Positions 34,584 to 45,637 are shown, counted from the first letter of the stretch. The stretch: DNA of 64,000 bases from Melastoma dodecandrum (GCA_029817715.1 JARUPY010000091.1:2122501-2186500); one strand, 5' to 3'. Translations and numbers: made by a program. The notes: a model not told the origin generated them from the sequence alone.

Positions 34584-35849
34584 TCAGAGGTCCAGCACGA
34601 GCCGCGTCGGATCCTCGAGCGCCTCCTTGACGCGGACGAGGAAGGTCACCGCCTCCTTGCCGTCGACGATGCGGTGGTCGTAGCTCAGCGCGAGATACAT
34701 CATCGGCCGGATCTCGACCTTGCCGGCGATCGCCACCGGACGCTCCTGGATCTTGTGCATGCCGAGGATGCCGGACTGCGGCGCGTTGAGGATCGGCGTC
34801 GACATCAGCGAGCCGTAGATCCCGCCATTGGTGATCGTGAAGGTGCCGCCCTGCATCTCCTCGATCTTCAGCTGGCCGTCGCGCGCCCGGCGGCCGAAGC
34901 CGGCGATCGTCTGCTCGACCTGCGCGATGTTGAGCTGGTCGCAATCGCGCACCACCGGCACGACGAGACCCTTGTCGGTGCCGACGGCGATGCCGAGGTG
35001 GTAGTAGTTCTTGTAGACGAGGTCGGTGCCGTCGATCTCGGCGTTGACGGCGGGCACGTCGCGCAGCGCCTGCACGCAGGCCTTCACGAAGAAGCCCATG
35101 AAGCCGAGCTTGGCGCCGAACTTCTTCTCGAACGTGTCCTTGTACTTGGCGCGCAGCGCCATCACCGCCGACATGTCGACCTCGTTGAAGGTCGTCAGCA
35201 TCGCGGCGGCGTTCTGCGCGTCCTTCAGCCGGCGCGCGATCGTCTGGCGCAGCTTGGTCATGCGGACGCGCTCCTCGCGCTCCGCATCGGTCGCCGGCGA
35301 GGGTGCGCGGATCGTCGGCGCCGGCTCCGGCGCGCGGGCCTGCGCGGGCTTCGCCGCCAGCACGTCGCCCTTCACGACCTGGCCGCGGCGGCCGGACCCC
35401 TCGACGCCGTCGAGGTCGATGCCGCGGTCGGCGGCGATCTTGGCGGCGGCCGGCGCCGGCGGCATCGGCTTCGGCCCCTTCGGCTCGGCGGCGCCGTTGC
35501 CCGGCGTCGCAGCGGCAGCAGCGCGAGAGGCGGCGGGCGCCGCATTCGCGCTCTCCGCCGGCGCTGTTGCTTTCGCCTCGGCTGCGGCGGGCGCAGGCGC
35601 CGCCTCGGCGCCTCCTTCGCTGATCTGGCCGAGCAGACCGCCCGGCGCGACGGTCTCGCCGTCCTTCGCGACGATCTCGGCAAGCACGCCGGCGGCCGGC
35701 GCGTTGACCTCGAGCGTCACCTTGTCGGTCTCGAGCTCGCAGAGCGGCTCGTCGGCCTTCACCGGCTCGCCGGCCTTCTTGAACCAGCGCCCGATCGTCG
35801 CCTCGCTGACGCTTTCGCCGAGGGTCGGCACGCGGATCTCAGTCGTCAT
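34584..35849 (-). CDS. odhB: Dihydrolipoamide succinyltransferase, E2 of 2-oxoglutarate dehydrogenase
   Basis: A 421-residue E2 enzyme. It has a lipoyl domain (1-78) with the lipoylated lysine in [11 protein letters not shown], an Ala/Pro-rich linker, a small E1/E3-binding domain near 130-165 ([13 protein letters not shown]) and the catalytic domain (190-421) with the active-site motif [11 protein letters not shown]. It forms the core of the complex that turns 2-oxoglutarate into succinyl-CoA. ATG 35849 matches family start [16 protein letters not shown]. It lies 55 bases after sucA. Confidence 0.96.
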   Translation of the reverse strand: MTTEIRVPTLGESVSEATIGRWFKKAGEPVKADEPLCELETDKVTLEVNAPAAGVLAEIVAKDGETVAPGGLLGQISEGGAEAAPAPAAAEAKATAPAESANAAPAASRAAAAATPGNGAAEPKGPKPMPPAPAAAKIAADRGIDLDGVEGSGRRGQVVKGDVLAAKPAQARAPEPAPTIRAPSPATDAEREERVRMTKLRQTIARRLKDAQNAAAMLTTFNEVDMSAVMALRAKYKDTFEKKFGAKLGFMGFFVKACVQALRDVPAVNAEIDGTDLVYKNYYHLGIAVGTDKGLVVPVVRDCDQLNIAQVEQTIAGFGRRARDGQLKIEEMQGGTFTITNGGIYGSLMSTPILNAPQSGILGMHKIQERPVAIAGKVEIRPMMYLALSYDHRIVDGKEAVTFLVRVKEALEDPTRLVLDL

Positions 35850-35904
35850 GTTCGGTCTCGCCGCGAAAGCGGCCCTCCTCAAAATCCCCGCGCCCAGTCG
35901 AGCG

Positions 35905-37348
35905 CTAGTCGAACGCCTCGTCCATGAAGGCCTTCATCTGCGCCAGATGCCGAGACATCAAGCCCGTCGCCGTCGCGGCCGCGGCCGGGCGCCCGATATA
36001 GCGCGGCCGCATCTGCCCGTTGCCGACCTGGCCCAGCACCCATTCGAGATAGGGGTCGACGTGCGACCAGGCGCCCATGTTCTTCGGCTCCTCCTGGCAC
36101 CACACGACCTCGGCCTTGCCGAAGCGCGACAGCTCGTTGACCAGCGCCTTCAGCGGCATCGGGTAGAGCTGCTCGACGCGCAGCAGGTAGATGTCGTCGA
36201 TCTCGCGGCGCTCGCGCTCCTCGAAGAGATCGTAATAGACCTTGCCCGAGCACAGCACCACGCGGCGGATCTCGCCGTCGGGCTTGAGCTCGACCTTGTG
36301 CTCGCCGGGCTTCTCGGCGTGGTCGCGCAGCAGGCGGTGGAAGCTCGTCCCGGTCGCCATCGCGTCGAGGCTCGAGACCGCCCGCTTGTGGCGCAGCAGC
36401 GACTTCGGCGTCATCAGGATCAGCGGCTTGCGGATGTCGCGCTTCAGCTGCCGGCGCAGGATGTGGAAGTAGTTCGCCGGCGTCGTGCAGTTGGCGACCT
36501 GCATGTTGTCTTCGGCGCAGAGCTGCAGGTAGCGCTCGAGGCGCGCCGAGGAATGCTCCGGCCCCTGGCCCTCGTAGCCGTGCGGCAGCAGGCAGACGAG
36601 ACCGGACATGCGCAGCCACTTGCGCTCGGCCGACGAGATGAACTGGTCGAAGATGACCTGCGCGCCGTTGGCGAAGTCGCCGAACTGCGCCTCCCACAAG
36701 GTCAGCGCGTCGGGCTCGGCGACCGAATAGCCGTACTCGAAGCCGAGCACCGCCTCCTCCGACAGCATGGAGTTGATGACCTCGAAGCGCGCCTGCTCGT
36801 CGCGGATGTGGTTCAGCGGGATGAAGCGGGCCTCGTTCTCCTGGTCGATCAGCACCGAATGGCGCTGCGAGAAGGTGCCGCGCTCGCTGTCCTGGCCCGA
36901 GAGCCGGACGCGATGGCCCTCGTCGAGCAGGCTGGCGAAGGCCAGCGCCTCGCCCATCGCCCAGTCGATGTTCTCGCCGGTGTCGACGGCCTTGCGACGG
37001 TTGTCGAGCAGGCGCTGGATCGTCTTGTGGAGGTGGAAGTCCTTCGGAACGGTGGTGAGGCGCCGGCCGAGCTCGGCGAGGCGCGCGCGGTCGACGCCGG
37101 TCTGGCCGCGGCGATCGTCGTCGGGTCCGGTGGCCGAGCGCAGGCCCGCCCAGCGCCCGTCGAGCCAGTCGGCGCGGTTCGGCGCGTAATGCTGGCCCGC
37201 CTCGAACTCGACGTCGAGCTTGGCGCGCCAGGCCGCCTTGTCCTGCTCGACGCGCTCGGCGGTCATCACGCCCTCGCCGATGAGCTTCTCGGCGTAGAGA
37301 TCGAGCACGCTCTTGTGGCCGCGGATCTTCTTGTACATCAACGGCTGC

Positions 37349-37381
<33 letters not shown>

Positions 37382-38931
37382 AAGCGCCGGTAGCAGAACA
37401 TGTCGATGACCACCGGCTTGTGGAACTTCTGCCGGAACTCGACCGCCACCTTGGCGGCGTAGACGACCGCCTCCGGGTCGTCGCCGTTCACGTGGATGAT
37501 CGGCGCCTCGATCATCTTGGCGACGTCCGACGGGTACGGCGACGAGCGCGAGTAGCGGGGATAGGTCGTGAAGCCGATCTGGTTGTTGATGATGAAATGG
37601 ATCGAGCCGCCGGTGCGGTGACCCTTCAGGCCCGACAGGCCGAAGCACTCGGCGATGACGCCCTGCCCCGCGAAGGCCGCGTCGCCGTGCAGCAGCAGCG
37701 GCAGCACCTTCGCCCGCTCGACGAAATCGTTCTTCTGGTCCTGCTTCGCGCGCACCTTGCCGAGCACGACGGGATCGACGATCTCGAGATGCGACGGGTT
37801 GGCGGCGAGCGACAGGTGCACGGTGCGGTCGTCGAAGGTGCGGTCCGACGAGAAGCCGAGATGGTACTTCACGTCTCCCGAGCCTTCGGTCTCGGCCGGC
37901 GCCGCCGAACCGCCCTTGAACTCGTGGAAGACCGCGCGGTGCGGCTTGGCCATCACCTGGGTGAGCACGTTGAGCCGGCCGCGATGGGCCATGCCGACCT
38001 CGATGTCCTCGACGCCGAGCGCGCCGCCGCGCTTGATGATCTGCTCCAGCGCCGGCACCATGCTCTCGCCGCCGTCGAGGCCGAAGCGCTTGGTGCCGGT
38101 GTAGCGGACGTCGAGGAACTTCTCGAAGCCCTCGGCCTCGATGAGCTTGTTGAGGATCGCCCGCTTGCCTTCCGGCGTGAAGGTGATCGCCTTGTCCGGC
38201 CCCTCGATGCGGGCCTGCATCCAGGCCTTCTCGGCCGGGTCCGACATGTGCACGAACTCGTAGCCGATCGTGCCGCAATAGGTGCGGCGCAGGATCGGCA
38301 TCATCTCGTCGATCGAGGCCCATTTCAGCCCGAGCACGCCGTCGATGAAGATCTGGCGGCCGTAATCGGCCTCGGTGAAGCCGTAGGACGAGGGGTGCAG
38401 CTCCTCGAAGTCCTTCGGCGGCGCGAGGCCGAGCGGGTCGAGCTTGGCGTGCAGATGGCCGCGCGTGCGGTAGGCGCGGATCATCATCAAGGCGCGGACG
38501 GAATCGCGCGTCGCCTGGCTGACCGCGTCGGCCGAGGGCGGCGTCGCGACCTCGCCGGTCTTGGCGATCTGCTTGGCGGCGACTTCCTTGGCGACCTTGG
38601 CGGCGATCGTCTTCTCGGCCGGCCAGTCGCCGTCGAGGGCCGAGACCAATTCGCCGTTGGCGGCGATCGGCCAGTTCGGCGCCTTCCAGGCGGGCCCATG
38701 CGCCGAGCGCTCGACCGCGGCCTCGTCGTCATCGAGGCCGGCGAAGAAGGACTGCCATTCGGGGTCGACCGATTGCGGGTCCTGCCGGTAGCGCTCGTGC
38801 ATCTGCTCGACCCAGACGGCGTTGCCGCCGTAGAGGAACGAGGTCGACGCGAAGGCGTCGTTGCCCGTCGACCGGTTGGAGCCCATCGGCGCCGCGCCGC
38901 CGCCCGAGCCGTTGCCTTCCTGCCGTGCCAT
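35905..38931 (-). CDS. sucA: 2-oxoglutarate dehydrogenase E1
   Basis: The 1008-residue thiamine diphosphate enzyme decarboxylates 2-oxoglutarate in the TCA cycle. Family blocks include the N-terminal [17 protein letters not shown], the AHRGRLNVL motif, [10 protein letters not shown], the ThDP motif around [18 protein letters not shown] and the C-terminal [13 protein letters not shown]. Length is normal for alphaproteobacteria. ATG 38931 is used, with AAGG seven bases upstream; a TTG nine bases earlier is less likely. Next to odhB and lpdA as usual, but a small Pmp3-type gene sits between it and sucD. Confidence 0.96.
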
Positions 38932-39046
38932 ATCCTTCAACCTCCGGCCCGGCGTCGCTCTTCGGCTCCGGACTCAAAATTCGTCTCGCCCAGCGAGGGC
39001 GAAGCTCATGCCGCGTCTTCGCGGCGAAAGCGCGTCGAAACCGGCG

Positions 39047-39208
39047 TCAGGCCGGCTCTTCGCGCGTGACGATCAGCGCCCAGATCGTCGCCGGGATCCA
39101 GCCGATGATCGTGATGTGCAGCAGGATGCAGAGAATGCCCTGGATCACCTTGCCGCGCAGGAACATCGCCAGCCACGGCGCCAGAAAGCAGATGAGGATG
39201 TTGATCAT
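39047..39208 (-). CDS. YqaE/Pmp3-family small membrane protein
   Basis: A 53-residue protein of two membrane helices, starting MINILICFLAPWLAMFLRG and ending after WIPATIWALIVTREEPA. It has the family pattern of a first helix with a Pro, a short charged turn (RGK) and a second helix with G-W-I-P-A. Pmp3/YqaE proteins affect membrane potential and stress tolerance in yeast, plants and bacteria. It lies 21 bases after sucD and 115 before sucA in the same direction, so it appears embedded in the TCA operon. It is short and easily missed by gene finders. Confidence 0.88.
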   Translation of the reverse strand: MINILICFLAPWLAMFLRGKVIQGILCILLHITIIGWIPATIWALIVTREEPA

Positions 39209-39229
39209 TAAGCGTCCACTTCCCGGGCG

Positions 39230-40114
39230 TCAGCCCTTCAAAACCTCGACCAGCGTCTTGCCGAGCCGGGCCGGCGACGGCGAAACCTTGATGCCCGCCG
39301 CTTCCATCGCCGCGATCTTGTCCTCGGCGCCGCCCTTGCCGCCCGAGATGATGGCGCCGGCGTGCCCCATGCGACGCCCCGGAGGCGCCGTGCGGCCGGC
39401 GATGAAGCCGACCGTCGGCTTCTTGCGCCCGCGCTTGGCCTCGTCGGCCAGGAACTGCGCCGCATCCTCCTCCGCCGAGCCGCCGATCTCGCCGATCATC
39501 ACCAGCGAGGTCGTCTTCTCGTCGGCGAGGAACATCTCGAGCACGTCGATGAACTCCGTGCCCTTGACCGGGTCGCCGCCGATACCGACGGCGGTGGTCT
39601 GGCCGAGACCCTCGCGGGTGGTCTGAAAGACCGCCTCGTATGTAAGGGTTCCCGACCGGGAAACGATCCCCACCGAGCCGGGCTTGAAGATGTTTCCCGG
39701 CATGATGCCGATCTTGCATTCGCCCGACGTCATCACGCCGGGGCAGTTCGGCCCGATCAGCCGCGATTTCGAACCCGACAGCGCCCGCTTGACCTTGACC
39801 ATGTCGGCGACCGGGATGCCCTCGGTGATGCAGACGATCAGCGGCATCTCGGCATCGATCGCCTCAAGGATCGCGTCGGCCGCGCCCGGCGGCGGCACGT
39901 AGACGACGGACGCGTCGGCGCCGGTCTCCTCGCGCGCCTGCGCGACCGAGTCGAACACCGGCAGGCCGAGGTGGAAGGCGCCGCCTTTGCCAGGCGACAC
40001 GCCGCCGACCATCTGGGTGCCGTAGGCGATGGCCTGCTCTGAGTGGAAGGTGCCGTTCTTGCCGGTGAAACCCTGGCAGATGACCTTGGTGGTCTTGTCG
40101 ATGAGGATGGACAC
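39230..40114 (-). CDS. sucD: Succinyl-CoA synthetase alpha subunit
   Basis: The 294-residue alpha subunit binds CoA and carries the phosphohistidine that links succinyl-CoA cleavage to nucleotide phosphorylation. Seen are the CoA-binding [20 protein letters not shown] region, the [17 protein letters not shown] block and the active-site His in [13 protein letters not shown] 40114 gives the family N-terminus [10 protein letters not shown]; a longer open frame upstream is not family-like. Its usual partner sucC is not adjacent, which is unusual since the order mdh-sucC-sucD-sucA is common in alphaproteobacteria. Confidence 0.95.
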   Translation of the reverse strand: MSILIDKTTKVICQGFTGKNGTFHSEQAIAYGTQMVGGVSPGKGGAFHLGLPVFDSVAQAREETGADASVVYVPPPGAADAILEAIDAEMPLIVCITEGIPVADMVKVKRALSGSKSRLIGPNCPGVMTSGECKIGIMPGNIFKPGSVGIVSRSGTLTYEAVFQTTREGLGQTTAVGIGGDPVKGTEFIDVLEMFLADEKTTSLVMIGEIGGSAEEDAAQFLADEAKRGRKKPTVGFIAGRTAPPGRRMGHAGAIISGGKGGAEDKIAAMEAAGIKVSPSPARLGKTLVEVLKG

Positions 40115-40184
40115 GCGGAGGCTTCCGAGATCGTTGCTGGACGGCGGAATGCGAAGGTCGCGCCGAAGAGCGACATCGCGCGCC

Positions 40185-40212
40185 GGTATAAAGATTTTTT
40201 GGGCAAGGCCAA
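40185..40212 (-). promoter_or_regulatory. Candidate sigma-70-type promoter for sucD operon
   Basis: On the minus strand TTGGCC (40212-40207) and TATACC (40190-40185) are 16 bases apart, about 70 bases upstream of the sucD GTG. The surrounding bases are notably AT-rich (A6 run next to the -10). It is the best promoter-like pair in the 163-base gap. No experimental support. Confidence 0.45.
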
Positions 40213-40277
40213 ACGAAACTATGACTTGGCCAGGAATGTGCACGGAGCAGAGCTAACGCTGCGTTGCTTGAGCCCCA

Positions 40278-40550
40278 TCAGTCGCGCGGAAGGCCGAGCC
40301 GGTAGACGCCTTTGAAGGTTTCGGGATCGGCGACCGGCTTTCCCTTGCGCAGGATCGCGATAACGCCGCGTTCCGCGAGACGGACCGCCACGCGCCGCAC
40401 CGGCTGCATCAGCCGGCTCCAAATATCCTGATGCGTGCCCGGCGCGACGAGCGCCCGCGCGACCTCCGAGGGGCAGATGGTCTTATCGGCACCTCGCTCC
40501 GCGACGAGCCGCAGAATCGTCGCCTCGATCTCGCTGTCATCCGGCGTCAC
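40278..40550 (-). CDS. DUF3253-family protein
   Basis: A 90-residue winged-helix-like protein of the DUF3253 family: [26 protein letters not shown] and the C-terminal [18 protein letters not shown]. Function unknown. Its ATG overlaps the dut stop (ATGA), so it is the last gene of a coaBC-dut-DUF3253 operon. Confidence 0.88.
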   Translation of the reverse strand: MTPDDSEIEATILRLVAERGADKTICPSEVARALVAPGTHQDIWSRLMQPVRRVAVRLAERGVIAILRKGKPVADPETFKGVYRLGLPRD

Positions 40551-41002
40551 GCGACGACGCTGGTGGCAACGCCCGTCGAGCCGAAGCCGCCCGCGGCGCG
40601 CCGCGTGGCCTCGAGGTCGTCCACGACCTCGAGCCGGGCGGTGACGACCGGGGCGACCACCATCTGCGCGATGCGCATGCCGCGCTCGATCGCGAAGGCC
40701 TCTCGGCCGAGGTTGACGAGCAGCACCTGGACCTCGCCGCGGTAATCGGCGTCGATCGTGCCGGGCGCGTTGAGCACGGTGACCCCGTGCCTGAACGCCA
40801 GCCCCGAGCGCGGGCGCACCTGCGCCTCGAAGCCCGGCGGCAGGGCGATGGCGAGGCCGGTGGGGACCAGCGCGCGTGCCCCTGGCGCGAGCGTGACGGG
40901 GGCGGCGGCCGGCAGGTCGCAGCCGGCGGCGAGGTCGCTCGCATAATGCGGCAGCGGCAGGCCCTCGCCGTGCGGCAGCGTCTTGACGAGCACCGTCGTC
41001 AC
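40547..41002 (-). CDS. dut: dUTP diphosphatase
   Basis: The 151-residue trimeric dUTPase removes dUTP and supplies dUMP for thymidylate synthesis. The five family motifs can be followed: [40 protein letters not shown] and the C-terminal GGFGSTG. GTG 41002 overlaps the coaBC stop by four bases (GTGA); coaBC-dut coupling is typical of alphaproteobacteria. Confidence 0.96.
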   Translation of the reverse strand: MTTVLVKTLPHGEGLPLPHYASDLAAGCDLPAAAPVTLAPGARALVPTGLAIALPPGFEAQVRPRSGLAFRHGVTVLNAPGTIDADYRGEVQVLLVNLGREAFAIERGMRIAQMVVAPVVTARLEVVDDLEATRRAAGGFGSTGVATSVVA

Positions 41003-42267
41003 GCCTTCGCCTCCAGCTTCTCCGCGAAGAGCCGCACCAGCCGCCCGGCGACCTCTTTCTTGTCGAGCCGCGGCCACGCCGTCTCGCCGTCCGCCCCGAC
41101 GATCGTCACCTCGTTCGTCGCGCCGCCGAACGTGCCGCTCGCCGCGCCGACGTCGTTGAGCACGATGAGGTCGCAGCCCTTCGTCTCGAGCTTGGCGCGG
41201 GCATGCGCGACGAGGTCGTTCGTCTCCGCGGCGAAGCCGACGACCAGCGCCGGCCGGTCGGCATTGCGCCGGGCGATCGTCGCCAGGATGTCGGGATTTT
41301 CGGCGAGCTCGAGCGACGGCGGCCCCTTGCCGTTCTTCTTGAGCTTGGCCGGGGCGGCGGCGGCGACCCGCCAGTCGGCGACGGCGGCGGCGGCGACGAA
41401 GATGTCGGCGGGCAGCGCCGCCTCGACCGCCGCCAGCATCTCGCGCGCCGTCTCGACCCTGTGCACGGCGACGCCTTGCGGATCGGCGAGCGCCACCGGC
41501 CCCGACACCAGCACCACCTCCGCCCCCGCGGCGGCGGCGGCGGCGGCGAGCGCGTGGCCCTGCTTGCCCGACGAGCGGTTGGCGATGAAGCGCACCGGAT
41601 CGATCGGCTCGTGCGTCGGCCCCGAGGTGACGACGACGCGCCGCCCCGCCAGCGCGCCGCCCGGCAGGGGCAGCCGCGTCTCCGCGGCCAGCGCGGCCTC
41701 GATCGCCGCGACGATGGCGAGCGGCTCGGCCATGCGGCCAGGCCCGTACTCGCCGCAGGCCATCGCGCCGTCGTCCGGCCCGCAGAACAGCACGCCGTCC
41801 GACTGCAGCGTCGCGACGTTGCGCTGCGTCGCCGCGTGCAGCCACATCCGCAGGTTCATCGCCGGGGCGACCAGCGTGCGCTTGTCGGTGGCGAGCAGCA
41901 GCGTCGTCGCGAGGTCGTCGGCGAGGCCGTTGGCCATGCGGGCGAGCAGATTGGCCGTCGCCGGCGCGACGACGACGAGATCGGCGGCGCGCGACAGCTC
42001 GATGTGGCCCATCTCGGCCTCGTCGGTGAGCGAGAAGAGGTGCTCGTACGCCTTCTCGCCGGCGAGGCTGGCGAACGACAGCGGCGTCACGAATTCCTTG
42101 GCGCCCGCCGTCAGCACCGGCACGACGCGGGCGCCGCGCTCGCGCAGCCGCCGCACGAGATCGAGCGCCTTGTACGCCGCGATCCCGCCGCCGACGACGA
42201 GGAGGATGGTCTTGTTGGTCAGGGACACATTACGATCCGCCACGCGAGCCAGGGCCGCCTCCGACAT
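40999..42267 (-). CDS. coaBC: Bifunctional phosphopantothenoylcysteine decarboxylase/phosphopantothenate-cysteine ligase
   Basis: The 422-residue enzyme carries out two steps of coenzyme A synthesis. The N-terminal flavodoxin-like CoaC half has [21 protein letters not shown], the catalytic-region [19 protein letters not shown] and the substrate clamp PAMNLRMW. The CoaB half starts near 205 with [20 protein letters not shown] and has NRSSGKQG and the AAAVADWR block. ATG 42267 is used; GTG 42228 (V14), with GGCGGA upstream, is a reasonable alternative. ubiB, often upstream in relatives, is not here. Confidence 0.94.
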   Translation of the reverse strand: MSEAALARVADRNVSLTNKTILLVVGGGIAAYKALDLVRRLRERGARVVPVLTAGAKEFVTPLSFASLAGEKAYEHLFSLTDEAEMGHIELSRAADLVVVAPATANLLARMANGLADDLATTLLLATDKRTLVAPAMNLRMWLHAATQRNVATLQSDGVLFCGPDDGAMACGEYGPGRMAEPLAIVAAIEAALAAETRLPLPGGALAGRRVVVTSGPTHEPIDPVRFIANRSSGKQGHALAAAAAAAGAEVVLVSGPVALADPQGVAVHRVETAREMLAAVEAALPADIFVAAAAVADWRVAAAAPAKLKKNGKGPPSLELAENPDILATIARRNADRPALVVGFAAETNDLVAHARAKLETKGCDLIVLNDVGAASGTFGGATNEVTIVGADGETAWPRLDKKEVAGRLVRLFAEKLEAKA

Positions 42268-42282
42268 ACCACGCCGCCCCGA

Positions 42283-43728
42283 TCAGGCCGCAAGCCGTCG
42301 CAGATAATCGTCAACCCCGGCGAATTCCGCGGCGCTGCCGGCAAAGCCGACGTAGCCGTCCGGGCGCACCAGCTTGATGTGTCCGTCCGCCGCCCGGAGG
42401 GGCTTCGGCTGCAGCAAGGCCGGATATTTCTCCGCCAGCGCCGCGGCCGGCTCGCGATCGCCGGCGTAGAGCACGAACCTCGGGTCGTCCCCTGCCCCAG
42501 GGGGCGGCCCTTCGTAATGCTCGGGCGGAAAGCGATCGCCGGCGTGACGGCCCACCGACAGCGGGCTCTTCGCGTAGGCGATGTCGGTCTCGCTCATCTG
42601 GGTCACCATCCGCTCGCGCACCGCCTCGAAGCCGAGCGCGACATGCGCCACGACATCGCGCACCGCCTGCGCGGCGGGGTTCGAGAGCGTGCCAATGTCG
42701 GTGAGCCGGGTGGCGTTGCGCAGCACCATCCTGCCGACCGCGGTGCGCTCGGGGCTGTAGCTCTCGAGCAGCGTCTCCGACGCCCCGCGCGCGACCAGCG
42801 CCAGCCGCCAGGCGAGGCCGATCGCATCCTGCATGCCGGTGTTCATGCCCTGGCCGCCGGCGGGGCTGTGGACGTGCGCGGCATCGCCGGACAGGAACAC
42901 CCGCCCGACCCGGTAATCCTCGACCTTGCGCTCGTTGATGCGGAAATGGGTGAGCCAGTTCGAATCCGACACGCGAAAGCCGCCGGCGCGGCGGTCGGCC
43001 AGCGCCTGCACCTCGTCGAGCGTCGGCTCGGGGCGCGGATGGTCCGGGTCGGTCTTGCCGACCGTACCGATGACGCGGGCACGGCCGCCGGGGATCGGGA
43101 ACACCACGAACGGCCCGTCGCGGTGGAAGTAGACGGCGATCTCGTCGGGCGCCGGCGCGTGCTCGCCCGCGAGCCGGACGTCGGCGAGCAGCCAGTCGTC
43201 GCCCTCGGTCGACCCGTGGAAGTCGACCCCGAGGCCGTGCCGCACCGCGCTGTGCGCGCCGTCGCAACCGAGCAGCCAGGGCGTCGTCACGCGCTCCTCG
43301 CGGCCGTCGGCATGCCGCAGCGTTGCGTCGACGTGGTCACCGCCCTGCGAAAAGCCGACAAGCTCGACCTCGCGCTCGATCGAGACGCCGAACGAGGCGA
43401 GATGCGCGGTCAGCAGTTTCTCGGTCTCGCTCTGCGGGATCATCAGCGCGAAATCGTAGGCGCTGGCGATCTTGTCGAAGGTCGTGCGCCCGATGACCGC
43501 GCTCTTCTTGCGGATGGTCGCGCCGCGGCCCTTCAGCCCGGCGGCGAGGAAGCCGGCGGTGCATCCCATGCGGTCCATCAGCTCGAGCGTGCGGCTCCAG
43601 ACGACGAGCGCCTTCGAGGTCTGGGTCGCCTTCGGGCTCTTGTCGATGATGCGGACGGGCAGGCCGTAGCGGGCCAGCTCCGCTGCCATGGTGAGGCCGA
43701 CCGGGCCGGCGCCGACGACGAGGATCAT
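42283..43728 (-). CDS. FAD-dependent aromatic-type monooxygenase (PheA/TfdB family)
   Basis: A 481-residue flavoprotein monooxygenase. The three class A motifs are intact: LVVGAGPVGLTMAAELAR at the start, LLGCDGAHSAVRHGLG near 155-170 and VFLSGDAAHVHSPAGGQG near 275-292. Such enzymes add one oxygen to phenols or polyketide-type aromatics using NAD(P)H. The C-terminal thioredoxin-like domain of phenol hydroxylase is shortened. Substrate unknown. A strong ribosome site GGGAGGAAAT precedes ATG 43728. It follows the MFS exporter gene by 68 bases, so both may form a small resistance or catabolic unit. Confidence 0.9.
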   Translation of the reverse strand: MILVVGAGPVGLTMAAELARYGLPVRIIDKSPKATQTSKALVVWSRTLELMDRMGCTAGFLAAGLKGRGATIRKKSAVIGRTTFDKIASAYDFALMIPQSETEKLLTAHLASFGVSIEREVELVGFSQGGDHVDATLRHADGREERVTTPWLLGCDGAHSAVRHGLGVDFHGSTEGDDWLLADVRLAGEHAPAPDEIAVYFHRDGPFVVFPIPGGRARVIGTVGKTDPDHPRPEPTLDEVQALADRRAGGFRVSDSNWLTHFRINERKVEDYRVGRVFLSGDAAHVHSPAGGQGMNTGMQDAIGLAWRLALVARGASETLLESYSPERTAVGRMVLRNATRLTDIGTLSNPAAQAVRDVVAHVALGFEAVRERMVTQMSETDIAYAKSPLSVGRHAGDRFPPEHYEGPPPGAGDDPRFVLYAGDREPAAALAEKYPALLQPKPLRAADGHIKLVRPDGYVGFAGSAAEFAGVDDYLRRLAA

Positions 43729-43796
43729 GCGATTTCCTCCCGAGGCGCCGCAGCGCCGTCTCGCGTCAAACGCGCGAGACGCGGAGGCGTTGACCT

Positions 43797-44966
43797 CTAT
43801 TCGGCAGCGCAGGCGGTCTGCAACGTCGGCGCGCCGCGTCGCGCGACGAGCGTCACCGCGAACGCGACGATCGCCACGCCGACGCCGAGCCACGGCAGCT
43901 CGGCGTAGCCGACCCCGGCGGTGATCGCGGCGCCGCCCATCCAGGCGCCGGTCGCGTTGCCGAGGTTGAAGGCGCCCTGGTTGAGCGTCGCGGCGAGGTT
44001 CGGCGCGTCGGCGGCGGCCTCGACGACCCAGACCTGCAGCGGCGACGCCAAGGCGAAATTGGCCAGGCCCCAGACCGTCAGCGTCGCCATCGCCGCCCAA
44101 TGGCCGTGGATGGTGAAGGTGAACACGACGAGGATGATCGCCACCGCGGCGAAGGCGCCGAGCACCGTGCCGACGAGGCGCCAGTCGGCCAGCCGCCCGC
44201 CGAGGAGATTGCCGATCGTGATGCCGACGCCGAACAGGACGAGCGCGATCGTCACCTCGTGCGGCGTCAGCCCGCTCACCTGCTCGAGCATCGGCGCGAT
44301 GTAGGTGAAGACGGAGAACAGGGCGACCGAGCAGAGCGTGCTGATCGCCATCGGCAGCAGCACGCGCGGCTCTCGCAGCGAGCGGAGCTCGCGGGTCAGG
44401 CGGTTGCTCGACCCGGGCAGGTGGCCGGGCACGAAGGCGGCGAGCGCCGCGGCCGCCAGGAGCCCGATGCCGACGACGACGAAGAACGGGAAGCGCCACC
44501 CCATCGCCTGGCCGAGCGCGGTGCCGAACGGCACGCCGAGCACGTTGGCGAGGGTGAGGCCGGAGAACATGATCGCCACCGCCTGCGCCTTGCGCCGCGG
44601 CGCCACGAGATCGCGCGCCACCACGCTGCCGATGCCGAAGAAGGCGCCGTGCGCCAGCGAGGTGACGAGCCGCGCGATCATCAGCGCCCCGTAGGTCGGC
44701 GCCAGCGCGCAGCCGAGGTTGCCGAGGATGAAGACGCCCATCAGACCCGACAGCGCCGCCTTGCGCGGCAGGCGCGCCACCGCGATCGCCACGACGGGCG
44801 CACCGAAGGCGACGCCGAACGCGTAGGCGGACACGAGATAGCCCGCCTGCGGCACGGTCACCGCGAGATCGCGCGCCATGTCGGGCAGCAGGCCCATGAT
44901 GATGAACTCGGTCGTGCCGATGCCGAAGGCGGCGAGCGCGAGAGCGAGCAGGGGAAGCGGGAGCAT
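43797..44966 (-). CDS. MFS transporter, AraJ/NepI-like DHA1 exporter
   Basis: The 389-residue protein has twelve predicted membrane helices and the DHA1-type start ALALAAFGIGTTEFIIMGLLPDMA that marks the AraJ/YdhP/NepI group of sugar, purine or drug exporters. The loop motif after helix 2 is seen as VARLPRKAAL. ATG 44966 begins directly before the first helix; an ATG at 45002 would add a polar tail. The monooxygenase gene follows in the same direction. Confidence 0.9.
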   Translation of the reverse strand: MLPLPLLALALAAFGIGTTEFIIMGLLPDMARDLAVTVPQAGYLVSAYAFGVAFGAPVVAIAVARLPRKAALSGLMGVFILGNLGCALAPTYGALMIARLVTSLAHGAFFGIGSVVARDLVAPRRKAQAVAIMFSGLTLANVLGVPFGTALGQAMGWRFPFFVVVGIGLLAAAALAAFVPGHLPGSSNRLTRELRSLREPRVLLPMAISTLCSVALFSVFTYIAPMLEQVSGLTPHEVTIALVLFGVGITIGNLLGGRLADWRLVGTVLGAFAAVAIILVVFTFTIHGHWAAMATLTVWGLANFALASPLQVWVVEAAADAPNLAATLNQGAFNLGNATGAWMGGAAITAGVGYAELPWLGVGVAIVAFAVTLVARRGAPTLQTACAAE

Positions 44967-45064
44967 CGGAAATGTCTTTCGCGGGCTATGGCGGCGCAAC
45001 ATAGCGGAGCGGCGGTGAGTCGGCAGGGTCGGGCGCGTCATGGCAGCGTCCCGCGTCGCGCGCG

Positions 45065-45637
45065 TCAGGCGCGGTGTGCCCGCCAAGCGCTCCAGACGAG
45101 ATAGAGCGTGAGCACGCCGACACTCCAAAGGTTAAGGCGGCTGAGCGACGTCATCTGCGGCGCCGCGTAGGCGACGAGCGGCGCACCGAGATGCGGCACC
45201 GCGAGCGCCGCCGCCCCCGTCATCGCCACGAGCCCGGCCGCGACCCAAGCTTCGCTCAGGCGGAAGAAGCCGAGCGCGATGACCAGGCAGGGGACCAGGA
45301 ACCAGCCGACCGCCGTGCCGGTGCCGAAGGCCTTGGTCGACAGCAGCGTGTTGGCGACCCCGGCGGCCCAGAACAGCGCGCGGCCGCCGCGCGAATGGCG
45401 CCGCGCGACGAGCGGCGCCGCGACGAACAGCGGCGTCGACAGCCAGGTCAGGAAGGCCGGCCAGGCGTCGTGCCCGACCAGCGCCCACACGTAGACGGGA
45501 TAGAGCGGCTGGCTGCCCCAGACGAGGAAGGCGCCGGCGTTGGATGCTGCGGCCAAGGGATCGCGGTTGGCGACATAGGCCGCGCCCCAGTCGCGCGAGC
45601 GGATGTAGGCGGTGCGGGCGCCGGCGAGCGCGCCCAC
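45065..45637 (-). CDS. Hypothetical integral membrane protein
   Basis: A 190-residue protein with about five hydrophobic helices and a C-terminal basic tail. No family was recognised. The GTG start directly follows the TAG of the upstream methyltransferase gene, so it is very probably the last gene of that operon, which may point to membrane lipid metabolism. Helix ends contain several Trp and Tyr, as usual for interface residues. Confidence 0.65.
   Translation of the reverse strand: MGALAGARTAYIRSRDWGAAYVANRDPLAAASNAGAFLVWGSQPLYPVYVWALVGHDAWPAFLTWLSTPLFVAAPLVARRHSRGGRALFWAAGVANTLLSTKAFGTGTAVGWFLVPCLVIALGFFRLSEAWVAAGLVAMTGAAALAVPHLGAPLVAYAAPQMTSLSRLNLWSVGVLTLYLVWSAWRAHRA

Noticed and set aside
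32805..35927. Plus-strand open frame of about 1040 codons over lpdA and odhB
   Set aside because: Antisense shadow for the same reasons; it also runs through the inverted repeat.
35026..39069. Plus-strand open frame of over 1300 codons across the odhB-sucA region
   Set aside because: Complementary frame of high-GC genes; low-complexity product and no ribosome site, while sucA and odhB on the minus strand are certain.
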